Positions 57,216 through 64,000 of a DNA stretch of 64,000 nt are shown piece after piece. Made by a program: the position numbers and the translations under genes. The notes beneath the pieces are model-generated. The model was given only the letters and a program-made list of their open reading frames with translations. It was not told the DNA's origin and searched no databases. The stretch comes from Rhodococcus sp. OK519. GTDB taxonomy: Bacteria; Actinomycetota; Actinomycetes; Mycobacteriales; Mycobacteriaceae. The stretch spans positions 62,001 through 126,000 of the forward strand of contig NZ_QAOW01000007.1 in the NCBI RefSeq assembly GCF_003051005.1. Direction: 5' to 3'. Within the stretch, counting starts at the first letter, position 1. Each line of letters starts with the position of its first letter.

Positions 57216-57872
57216 TCAGATCGGCATGTAGCCGGCCCCGACCCCGCCCGAGGCGTTGATGTTGTCGATGATCGCCGTCATGTTGGTGCCCAGTTCCGGA
57301 CCGATGCACGCCACCCCGAGGTAGGCGTTCACCATCGCGACCAACGTGGTCCCGACGACGACCGGTGACCCCGAATCGCCCTCGATGACACACAACTGCG
57401 TCCACGTTTCCTGCGACTGCAGCAGATCGCCGTAGACGACGCCGCACGTGTGCCCGGTGGTGCGCCCCTGCTTGCACGCGACCGCCGGGAACTGTGCGGG
57501 CTTGCCGATGTCCGTGATCGTGACCTGGCCGATCGTGTTCACCGGCTGGATCTTCGCGGGATCGAACTCGATCACCGCGTAGTCGTAGTCGTGATTCGAC
57601 ACCACGAACCGGCCCACCACTCCCGCATCGGGATCGGACTCCGGCACCACCGGCCAGCCCACCTCGCCGCAGTGCCCGGCCGTGATGCCGACCAGACGTC
57701 CGGCGTTGTCGTGCCCGATCGTGGTGAGCGTGCACTGATACATATCGTCGATCACGATTCCGGACCCGCCGCCCAGGACCGCTCTGGGCGGTGCGGCGGT
57801 CGCGGTGCCGATCCCGAGCGTGGCGGCGATCACCGCCAACGCCGCGAAGATCAAGGAAAGTCGCTTGAGCAT
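57216..57872 (-). CDS. secreted trypsin-like serine protease
   Basis: A 218-residue exported protease of the chymotrypsin/S1 clan. The signal peptide (KR, then a hydrophobic run to TATAA) covers about residues 1-27. The catalytic triad is complete: His67 in GITAGHCG, Asp97 in HDYDYAVIEF, Ser167 in IEGDSGSPVVV. Four or five cysteines could form disulfides. No pro-domain of the alpha-lytic type is present, so it is short and similar to the small secreted mycobacterial/nocardial proteases. GGGAGGGC lies just before ATG at 57872. It could digest extracellular protein to feed the peptide importers of this region, or be a cell-wall housekeeping protease. Confidence 0.85.
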   Translation of the reverse strand: MLKRLSLIFAALAVIAATLGIGTATAAPPRAVLGGGSGIVIDDMYQCTLTTIGHDNAGRLVGITAGHCGEVGWPVVPESDPDAGVVGRFVVSNHDYDYAVIEFDPAKIQPVNTIGQVTITDIGKPAQFPAVACKQGRTTGHTCGVVYGDLLQSQETWTQLCVIEGDSGSPVVVGTTLVAMVNAYLGVACIGPELGTNMTAIIDNINASGGVGAGYMPI

Positions 57873-58055
57873 GTTGCCCTCCCGGTTGGCGCTACGAATG
57901 TGCCATCGGTCGATCACCGCCACATGCCTGCTGTCGGACTCTGCCTGCACGCCCCCGGCGCTCAGCGCGCGGGTCGGCGGGACACTCTCCGGCAACTTTC
58001 CCACCCGAGTCTCAGCGCTCGGGCCGCCTTCATCCGATCGTCACCTAATCGCCGA

Positions 58056-58835
58056 CTAGGGCGTCGCCCCCAACGCCTCGAGAGCCCGACGCGCGTCCTC
58101 GAGCTCCTTCGACAATGCCGCAATTCGCTGCTCCGCAGCCTCTCTTGCTGCGGAAATGACCGATTGGACCGCCTCGAGCGCGACGTCGTCGCCGAGTTCC
58201 CGCATTGCCCGATCGACCGCATCCGGAGTGACCGGAACAGCCTTGCCGGGCCGCTTCGCACCGTGCGTCACGGTCACGGTCCAGTCGTTGTCGGCACCGG
58301 CGTGAATGGTCACGCTCACGCCCCCCGGCACCTTCTTGGCGCGGCGCGATGCGGGGGTCGACGGTGCGGGCACCGGCGCCGGGGAGGCGGGCACGGATAC
58401 GGGAGCAGGCGCAGCTGTCCTCGGCACTGCGGGCGCCGGCGCGGGCGCCTTGGCTGCTGCCGGTGCGGGGGCGATCGTGGGAGCCTTGGGCGCAGCCGGC
58501 GCCGGTGGCTTGGCCGCCGCGGGACGGGCCGGCGCCGACTTGACCGGCCGGGCCTGCTTGACCGGCTCCGGCGCCTTGCGCGTCAGGCGCAGTTCCTCCG
58601 CCTCGAACGGAAGCTCGTCGTTGACCCCCTTGGGGCGAATGACCACCGTGTTCCCTTCTACGGAAAGGACTTTCGCGGAACACCCCGCCTCGATGCCGAG
58701 ACTCGGGGTGGCCTCGCGCAGGTAGACGGTGGCGCGCTTTCCCTCGGCGACCGCTGCTGACAGCGTCTCGAGGTTTTCCGCGGTGAGGTGTTCCGGCGTT
58801 GCCGAGCCTGCTCCAGAACGACTGCGGGGCGGCAT
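58056..58835 (-). CDS. DUF6319-like protein with long Ala/Pro linker
   Basis: A 259-residue protein of no known function. Residues 1-90 form an N-terminal domain (TAENLETLSAAVAEGKRATVYLREA ... ELPFEAEELRLTRK) that resembles the actinobacterial DUF6319 class. Residues about 90-175 are almost entirely Ala, Pro, Lys and Val, a flexible linker. The C-terminal part has a small beta segment (GGVSVTIHAGADNDWTVTVTHGAKRPGKAVP) and a final coiled-coil-like helix (AISAAREAAEQRIAALSKEL-type heptads). AGGAGG precedes ATG at 58835. It is divergent from the adenylate cyclase gene, 123 bases apart. A DNA- or wall-binding role is possible. Confidence 0.7.
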   Translation of the reverse strand: MPPRSRSGAGSATPEHLTAENLETLSAAVAEGKRATVYLREATPSLGIEAGCSAKVLSVEGNTVVIRPKGVNDELPFEAEELRLTRKAPEPVKQARPVKSAPARPAAAKPPAPAAPKAPTIAPAPAAAKAPAPAPAVPRTAAPAPVSVPASPAPVPAPSTPASRRAKKVPGGVSVTIHAGADNDWTVTVTHGAKRPGKAVPVTPDAVDRAMRELGDDVALEAVQSVISAAREAAEQRIAALSKELEDARRALEALGATP

Positions 58836-58958
58836 GATGGGGTCCTCCTGGTACCGACTGAATGCTTGCCCCGCTACCTTTCCACAGGCACCCGACAGTC
58901 GTTGCGGCCCGCACTCGCGTGGTTCATTGCGGGGCAACCATCACGAAAGGGGTCTGCG

Positions 58959-60002
58959 TTGGAACTCTCCGAGCACCTCGATCCTTCCGTGCTCGACGTC
59001 ATTCAGTCCGAGGTGGAACAGACCCTGCTCGGCGGCCCGCGCCGGTACACGCGCGAGCAGGTCGCCGAGCTTGCCGGAGTGCCGCTCGAACGCGCGCAAC
59101 GGTTGTGGGTGTCGATGGGTTTCGCGATCGACGCGGATCCCGACGCGGCCATGTTCACCGACGCCGACGCCGCCGCACTGCGCGGATTGGTCGGCTTCGT
59201 CGATAGCGGCGCTCTGGCCCCGGACGCGGCCGTCGCCGCCACCCGCGCGCTCGGCCAGTCGATGTCGCGGCTCGCGGAGTGGCAGGTGGCGGTGCTGAAC
59301 TCGCACCTGGCCGACGAACTGGCCGCGACACACCGGGACGGCGGCGCGGTCGACGAGCAGGCGTTGCGCGACGCCGTCGGCGCCCTCACCTCCGACCTGC
59401 TGCCCGCCGTCGAGGCACTGCAGTCGTACGTGTGGCGGCGGCACCTCGCCGCGGCCACCTCGCGACGATCCGGCAACGTCGGCGAGAACACCACGCACCG
59501 GACCCTCGTCGTCGGTTTCGCCGACATGGTCGGCTACACGAGCCTGACCCGCCGGATCCGCGTCGACGAGCTGAGCTCACTGCTCGAGGACTTCGAGTCG
59601 CAGACCACGTCGGTCATCACGCAGGGCGGCGGATGGGTGATCAAGACCGTCGGCGACGAAGTGATGTTCGCGGCGGAGCACGCATCCGACGCGGCACGGA
59701 TCGCGCTGGGCCTCCAGGAGGCGGCACACGCCCACCCGGAACAACCTGATCTACGGGTGGGTCTCGCCCTGGGCCCCGTCCTCGTGCGCTTCGGCGACCT
59801 GTTCGGTGAGGCCGTCAACATCGCGGCGCGGCTCACGAGCGCGGCACGCCCCGGCACCGTACTGGTGGACGCCGAGCTGTCCGCGGCGCTCGTGGACGAC
59901 AGCGACGTCCACCTCCGTTCGCTACGCCCCCTGCGCGTCCGCGGCTACTCCCGGCTGCGGGCCTTCGCCCTGCGCCCCGGTCGCGGCCGGGATGCCAGCT
60001 GA
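58959..60002 (+). CDS. class III adenylate cyclase with N-terminal regulatory domain (Rv1264-like)
   Basis: A 347-residue cytosolic cyclase that makes cAMP from ATP. The N-terminal half, with YTREQVAELAGVPLERAQRLWVSMGFA and VGFVDSGALAP, matches the adenylate cyclase regulatory domain of M. tuberculosis Rv1264, which renders that enzyme pH-sensitive. The catalytic domain has the metal Asp in VGFADMVGYTSLTRRI, the substrate Lys and second metal Asp in VIKTVGDEVMF, and the Asp plus transition-state Asn/Arg in FGDLFGEAVNIAARL; all residues needed for activity are present. TTG at 58959 is supported by GAAAGGGG at 6 bases and by the protein start MELSEHLDP. Its 3' end overlaps the convergent TetR gene by 81 bases. 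Confidence 0.88.
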   Translation: MELSEHLDPSVLDVIQSEVEQTLLGGPRRYTREQVAELAGVPLERAQRLWVSMGFAIDADPDAAMFTDADAAALRGLVGFVDSGALAPDAAVAATRALGQSMSRLAEWQVAVLNSHLADELAATHRDGGAVDEQALRDAVGALTSDLLPAVEALQSYVWRRHLAAATSRRSGNVGENTTHRTLVVGFADMVGYTSLTRRIRVDELSSLLEDFESQTTSVITQGGGWVIKTVGDEVMFAAEHASDAARIALGLQEAAHAHPEQPDLRVGLALGPVLVRFGDLFGEAVNIAARLTSAARPGTVLVDAELSAALVDDSDVHLRSLRPLRVRGYSRLRAFALRPGRGRDAS

Positions 60003-60647
60003 CCTCCGGGCCGCGAGGAAGTCGTCGACGATCCGCACGCACGCGTCCGGTCCGAGCGGCGCCAGCGTCGCGAGTCGTGTGAACACGAGCGGTCCGACGA
60101 GTTGTGCGAGCGCCAGGTCGTAGTCGAAGTCGCCCAGCTGCGCCCTCGCGTCGTCGGTGCCGAGCACCCGGTCGAACGCCCCCCGATACTGCACGACGAC
60201 GTGTTCACGCAGCGACCTCAGTTCGGGTCGGTCCCGCCCCGGCCGCTCGGCAGCCTCGAGATCCGACGCACTCGAGTAGTCGTCGAGCGCCGGGCCCATG
60301 CCCAGCCAGCACAGCGCGGTGACGTGCATCGGCGCGTCCTCGATCATGCGCGCCTGCGCGGTCAGCAGCTCGATGAGCTGTTCGCGCAGACCGCCCGAGA
60401 CGGCGACCTCCGGCGCGGGGGCCACGAGCTTCCCGAATGCCGCCGCGACCAGTTCGGTGCCACTGTCGAAGTGGCGGTAGAGCGTCGCGCGCGCCACCTT
60501 CGCGAGCTTGGTGACCGCGTCGATCGTGACCGCCTCGGTGCCGCCCTTCGCGAGCAGCGTCGTCGCGGCCTCGACCAGCCGCGCCCGGGACCGGGCCTTT
60601 CTGGGGTCCTGTTCGGCCACGACCGTGTCCCTGTCGTCCGCACCCAT
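59922..60647 (-). CDS. TetR-family regulator of the DHA2 exporter
   Basis: A 241-residue regulator. HTH: RLVEAATTLLAKGGTEAVTIDAVTKLAKVARATLYRHFDSGTELVAAAF, about residues 24-72; the C-terminal part resembles the TetR class with LGMGPALDDYSS and FDYDLALAQLVGPLVF. It is divergent from an MFS exporter gene across 73 bases carrying a good dyad, the standard QacR/TetR-type arrangement. The last 27 residues or so are read from DNA that is antisense to the end of the cyclase gene, and the low-complexity tail GIPAATGAQGEGPQPGVAADAQGA may be a by-product of that overlap. Confidence 0.84.
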   Translation of the reverse strand: MGADDRDTVVAEQDPRKARSRARLVEAATTLLAKGGTEAVTIDAVTKLAKVARATLYRHFDSGTELVAAAFGKLVAPAPEVAVSGGLREQLIELLTAQARMIEDAPMHVTALCWLGMGPALDDYSSASDLEAAERPGRDRPELRSLREHVVVQYRGAFDRVLGTDDARAQLGDFDYDLALAQLVGPLVFTRLATLAPLGPDACVRIVDDFLAARRSAGIPAATGAQGEGPQPGVAADAQGA

Positions 60648-60671
60648 CCGCCACCACCTCTTGTGGAACCA

Positions 60672-60692
60672 TCAGTACACCTACGATACTGA
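60672..60692. promoter_or_regulatory. operator-like inverted repeat between TetR and DHA2 exporter
   Basis: TCAGTA (60672-60677), 9-base spacer, TACTGA (60687-60692). It is 28 bases upstream of the exporter ATG and 24 bases upstream of the TetR ATG, a position from which a TetR dimer would block both transcripts. Confidence 0.55.
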
Positions 60693-60720
60693 CAGTCTTG
60701 TTTCCTACGGGGAGGCCCGC

Positions 60721-62286
60721 ATGGCTGGAAAGTACACGGGAACGACCGATCGGATGACGTGGGGCCAGATCTGGACTCTCACCGTGTCGTGCGGGGCGGT
60801 CGCCCTCGTGGTGGCCGCGATGGCGGCGCTCAACACCGCACTCGCCGATCTCGCACGGGACACCGGGGCCACCCAGTCACAGCTCACCTGGATCGTCGAC
60901 GGCTACACGCTCGCCCTCGCGTGCCTACTGCTGCCATCCGGCGCACTCGGCGACCGATACGGCCGGCGCGGACTGCTCATCGTCGGCCTGCTGGTGTTCG
61001 GGCTCGCCTCCGCGGCGCCGATTCTCCTCGACTCCCCCACCGAGATCATCGCCGCACGCGCCGTCGCCGGTATCGGCGCCGCACTCGTCATGCCGGCGAC
61101 GCTGTCCATCCTCACAGCGAGTTTCCCTGCGACACAACGTGCGAAGGCCGTCGGAATCTGGTCGGGCGTAGCGGGCTCCGGTGGTGTCGCCGGGCTGATC
61201 GGATCGGGCCTGCTGCTCGAGAAATGGTCGTGGCACGCGATCTTCATCGGCCTGGCGGTGGCGTCGGCCGTGCTGTTCGTGCTGGCGTTCTCGATCCCGT
61301 CCTCACGCGACGAACACCCGTACAGCTTCGACATCCCCGGGGCGGTGCTGAGCGCCGGCTCGATCGGTCTGTTCGTGCTCGGCATCATCGAAGCCCCGCA
61401 ACGCGGTTGGCTCGACCCGTGGGTCCTCGCAGCGATCGTCGGCGGCATCGCGGCGGGCGTGGTCTTCGCGGTCGTCGAGGCGCGCACCGAGCATCCCCTC
61501 CTCGATGTGCGCCTCTTCCGCAACCGCACGTTCGGCGTCGGCGCGGTGTCGTTGCTGATGCAGTTCCTCGCGACCTTCGGACTGTTCTTCCTCATCGTCC
61601 AGCACCTGCAACTCGTGCTGGACTACTCCCCGCTGCAGTCGGCACTCGCTCTCGCCCCGATCGCCGTCGTGGTCCTCGCGCTGTCGGTAGCGGCCCCGTG
61701 GCTGATCCCCCGGATCGGCCTACGGGTACTCACGTTCGTCGGGCTCGCCGTACTCGGGGTCGCGCTGGCGATGCTCGGTCAGCTCGACGCCGACAGTTCC
61801 TACCGCGATGTGGCCGTGCCGCTCCTGATCGCGGCGGTCGGACTAGGCCTGTGCACCGCGCCGGCGACCACTGCGATCGTCCAGAACACCCCGACCGCGA
61901 AGCAGGGCGTCGCGTCGGCGGTGAACGACGCCACCCGCGAGATCGGCGCCGCCATCGGTGTCGCCCTCGCCGGGAGCGTGCTCGCGGCAGGATACGGACG
62001 GAACATCGCACCCGCCGTCGATGCCGTGCCCGAACAGGCGAAGCAACCCGTCGGCGACTCCCTGGCCGCCGCGCTCGAGGTGTCGAAACTGGCCGGGCCG
62101 CAGGGACAGCAGTTGGCCGACTTCGCGAGGGAGTCCTTCCTGCAGGGTATGCAGGAAGCCTCCCTCGCGCTCGCCGGCGTCATGCTCGTCAGCGCGGTGG
62201 TACTCGGGATCTGGGCCCCCGGCGGGCGCGGGATCGCTGCGCTCGACGAAGGGGCCGAAGCCCACTCGCTGGCGGAGGTCGACTGA
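60721..62286 (+). CDS. MFS exporter, DHA2/QacA type (14 TMS)
   Basis: A 521-residue membrane protein with 14 predicted helices. Helix 1 region VAAMAALNTALADLARDTGA and LTWIVDGYTLALACLLLPSGALGDRYGRRGLL (motif A) are followed by GIWSGVAGSGGVAGLIGSGLLLEK (motif C, antiporter signature). A large loop near residues 440-480 (PAVDAVPEQAKQPVGDSLAAA) precedes the last helix, as in QacA-type pumps. It exports cationic or lipophilic toxic compounds against protons. ATG at 60721 with GGGGAGG upstream. Regulated, by position, by the divergent TetR. Not obviously linked with the other MFS at 36649. Confidence 0.88.
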   Translation: MAGKYTGTTDRMTWGQIWTLTVSCGAVALVVAAMAALNTALADLARDTGATQSQLTWIVDGYTLALACLLLPSGALGDRYGRRGLLIVGLLVFGLASAAPILLDSPTEIIAARAVAGIGAALVMPATLSILTASFPATQRAKAVGIWSGVAGSGGVAGLIGSGLLLEKWSWHAIFIGLAVASAVLFVLAFSIPSSRDEHPYSFDIPGAVLSAGSIGLFVLGIIEAPQRGWLDPWVLAAIVGGIAAGVVFAVVEARTEHPLLDVRLFRNRTFGVGAVSLLMQFLATFGLFFLIVQHLQLVLDYSPLQSALALAPIAVVVLALSVAAPWLIPRIGLRVLTFVGLAVLGVALAMLGQLDADSSYRDVAVPLLIAAVGLGLCTAPATTAIVQNTPTAKQGVASAVNDATREIGAAIGVALAGSVLAAGYGRNIAPAVDAVPEQAKQPVGDSLAAALEVSKLAGPQGQQLADFARESFLQGMQEASLALAGVMLVSAVVLGIWAPGGRGIAALDEGAEAHSLAEVD

Positions 62287-62290
62287 CCGG

Positions 62291-63097
62291 TCAGGACTGC
62301 CGGGCCGCCCGCGGAATAGGGACGGGGATGGCGTCCAACAGCGCTCGGGTGTAGTCCTGGCCGGGTGCGTTGTAGATCTCTGCCACGGTGCCGGATTCGA
62401 CGACCTCGCCGGACTTCATGACAAGCACCCGGTCGGCGATGACCTCGATCAACGCGAGGTCGTGGCATACGAACAGGTACGCCAAACCCAATTCTTCCTG
62501 CAGATCCCGGAGCAGATTGAGCACCTGCGCCCGCACCGACACATCAAGGGCGGCAACAGGTTCATCGCACACGATCATCTTCGGCTCGAGCGTCAGCGCG
62601 CGGGCGATCGCGACCCGCTGCAACTGACCACCGGAGAGTTCGGCCGGGTACCGCCCGAGGTAGCGGGTGCCGATGCCAACTTTGTCGAGCAACTCACGGG
62701 CCCGCTGGGCGCGCGCAGTCTTGTCGAGGTCGGTGTGCACGATCAGCGGTTCGGCGACCGCGTCCCCGACGGTCATCCGTGGATCCAGCGACGAGTGCGG
62801 ATCCTGGAAGATCATCTGCATTCCGCGCCGCATTGCCCGCAGCCGTGCGGGTTTCGCGGCCCGGACATCCTCGCCGTCGAATATCACTGTGCCGGTGTCG
62901 GGTTCGATGAGCCGGAGCACCATCCGACCCACCGTGGACTTCCCCGCGCCGGACTCGCCGACCACGGCGAGACATTCCCCGGCATCAAGGGTGAACGACA
63001 CGTCCTTCACCGCGTGCGTCCACCCCGCCTTCCGGCCGAGGAAGTCGCGGCGGGTGGAAAACGACTTGGTCAGGTTCGTGACCTCGAGCAGGCTCAT
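62291..63097 (-). CDS. peptide ABC transporter ATPase, second system, DppF-like, short
   Basis: A 268-residue ABC ATPase. Walker A GESGAGKST, Q-loop FQDPHSSLDPRM, signature LSGGQLQRV, Walker B MIVCDEPVAALDVS, switch His FVCHDLALI. It ends shortly after the core (IPVPIPRAARQS) and lacks the C-terminal Cys-rich extension seen in the ATPase at 39641-40630, so it is about 60 residues shorter; some Dpp/Nik-type ATPases are this short. ATG at 63097 overlaps the previous gene's stop by four bases (ATGA). It belongs to a second Opp/Dpp system whose other genes lie beyond the window's right end. Convergent with the DHA2 exporter, four bases apart. Confidence 0.88.
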   Translation of the reverse strand: MSLLEVTNLTKSFSTRRDFLGRKAGWTHAVKDVSFTLDAGECLAVVGESGAGKSTVGRMVLRLIEPDTGTVIFDGEDVRAAKPARLRAMRRGMQMIFQDPHSSLDPRMTVGDAVAEPLIVHTDLDKTARAQRARELLDKVGIGTRYLGRYPAELSGGQLQRVAIARALTLEPKMIVCDEPVAALDVSVRAQVLNLLRDLQEELGLAYLFVCHDLALIEVIADRVLVMKSGEVVESGTVAEIYNAPGQDYTRALLDAIPVPIPRAARQS

Positions 63098-64000
63098 GAC
63101 GCGTCCACACCCTTCAGTTGCAGGTCCGATACTCGCAGGCAACGCGCGGCGCGGCCCGGGGTCGACTCGACCAGCGCGGGATGCGTGACATCACACATCC
63201 CGGCCCGGGCGTGGTCACACCGGTCGTGGAAGTGGCAGCCCACGGGCCACTCCCCCGCCGCGGGGATCCGCCCCGGGATCGCCGTCAACCGCCGATCGGT
63301 GCTCGCTCCGGGCCGGGGAATCGACGCCAGCAGCCCGGACGTGTAGGGGTGTTCGGGCCGGAAGAACACGTCGTCGGAGCGGCCGTCCTCGATGACCTCT
63401 CCCGCGTACATGACCACGACGCGCTCACACAGTTCCGCGACCACCCCCAGATCGTGGGTGACGAACAGCAGTGCGACCCCGGTCTGCTGCTGCAGATCCC
63501 GCAACAGATCCAGGATCGTCTCCTGCACCGTCACATCCAGCGCTGTCGTGGGCTCGTCGGCGATCAGCAACCGGGGGTTACAGGCCATGACCATCGCGAT
63601 CATCACCCGCTGGCACATACCGCCACTGAACGCGTGCGGATACTCCCGCACCCGATCCGCCGCCCGTGGGATCTGCACAAGCTCGAGCATCTCGATCGCC
63701 CGCGCCATCGCCGCCTTGCGGCCCAAACCCAGATGCTTGCGGACGGACTCGGCGATCTGATCACCCACCGTGTAGGCGGGATTCAGCGAGCGGATGGGCT
63801 GCTGGAAGATCATCCCCATCCCCGTACCGCGCAGGTTCCGCCACTCCTTGGCGTGGAGTTTCGTCAGGTCACGGCCATCGAATTCGACACTGCCCCGCGC
63901 GATCCGTCCACCGGTATCCGGTGTCAGGCCCATCACCGCGAGTGAGGACACCGTCTTCCCCGAACCCGACTCGCCCACCAGGGCGACGGATTCGCCGGCG
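63094..64000 (-). CDS. peptide ABC transporter ATPase, second system, DppD/OppD-like (N terminus outside window)
   Basis: The visible 301 codons begin inside the ATPase core: [16 protein letters not shown] (Walker A) at the window edge, then QQPIRSLNPAYTVG, signature FSGGMCQRV, Walker [15 protein letters not shown], switch His LFVTHDLGVVAEL. The C-terminal extension with GCHFHDRCDHARAGMC is the OppD/DppD Cys motif. The first about 35 residues are missing because the window stops at 64000; they are not lost from the gene. Stop overlaps the following ATPase start. A GTG at 63978 is within the Walker A motif and is not a start. Confidence 0.88.
   Translation of the reverse strand, partial: AGESVALVGESGSGKTVSSLAVMGLTPDTGGRIARGSVEFDGRDLTKLHAKEWRNLRGTGMGMIFQQPIRSLNPAYTVGDQIAESVRKHLGLGRKAAMARAIEMLELVQIPRAADRVREYPHAFSGGMCQRVMIAMVMACNPRLLIADEPTTALDVTVQETILDLLRDLQQQTGVALLFVTHDLGVVAELCERVVVMYAGEVIEDGRSDDVFFRPEHPYTSGLLASIPRPGASTDRRLTAIPGRIPAAGEWPVGCHFHDRCDHARAGMCDVTHPALVESTPGRAARCLRVSDLQLKGVDAS

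Noticed and set aside
63978-64000. Possible start codon of the last ATPase at 63978
   Set aside because: That GTG encodes the Val inside the Walker A motif; the N-terminal strand of the ATPase must lie outside the window.

Overview
The window reads as chromosome of a high-GC mycolic-acid actinomycete, most probably Rhodococcus or a close relative in the Nocardiaceae. The reasons are the codon bias, the GTG/TTG and apparently leaderless starts, the lipid-catabolic genes with closest recalled relatives in Mycobacterium (Ltp1-like thiolase, FadE25, FadB2, KshA, an Rv1264-type cyclase, an Mtb12-like lipoprotein), a remnant of an Ltp-repeat lipoprotein and many TetR regulators. These assignments come from recognising motifs by eye; no database search was run.

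Layout. (1) 1-4458: a minus-strand acyl-CoA/steroid-type beta-oxidation operon (acyl-CoA dehydrogenase cut by the window edge, SDR dehydrogenase, MaoC-like hydratase, SRPBCC protein, Ltp1-like thiolase) with a divergent TetR and a pair of operator-like repeats. (2) 4464-28919: one 8151-residue nonribosomal peptide synthetase on the minus strand. I read it as C-T / C-A-T / C-A-T-E / C-A-T / C-A-T-E / C-A-T / C-A-T-TE: six adenylation domains, two epimerases, a terminal thioesterase and an opening C-T pair without an adenylation domain. A divergent TetR follows. (3) 29976-33392: fadE25, fadB2 and two very small unassigned proteins (46 and 45 aa), then a long intergenic stretch with a compound hairpin. 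(4) 33393-39541: kshA (Rieske 3-ketosteroid 9-alpha-hydroxylase oxygenase) coupled to a six-cysteine 73-aa protein, two lipoproteins, an Ltp lipoprotein remnant, an MFS exporter and an amidase. (5) 39641-50120: a complete oligopeptide/dipeptide ABC operon (binding lipoprotein, two permeases, two ATPases) headed by a YtcJ-type amidohydrolase and a GntR/HutC regulator, with a second, divergently transcribed paralogous binding lipoprotein. (6) 50292-57185: a D-aminoacylase-type amidohydrolase, an HSL-type esterase and a TetR on one strand, facing a Baeyer-Villiger monooxygenase and ilvD on the other. (7) 57216-64000: secreted trypsin-like protease, DUF6319-like protein, Rv1264-like adenylate cyclase, TetR plus DHA2-type MFS pair, and the ATPase genes of a second peptide ABC transporter, cut by the window end.

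How it fits together. Two themes dominate. One is lipid, steroid and ketone catabolism (regions 1, 3, 4, 6). The other is peptides: synthesis of a probably N-capped heptamodular peptide with D residues, and uptake and hydrolysis of peptides or acylated amino acids (two Opp-type systems, two binding proteins, three amidohydrolase/amidase genes). No MbtH-like gene, phosphopantetheinyl transferase, acyl/aryl-AMP ligase or dedicated exporter for the NRPS product was found near the synthetase, so partner functions must lie elsewhere. No rRNA, tRNA, CRISPR array, insertion sequence or phage gene was recognised.
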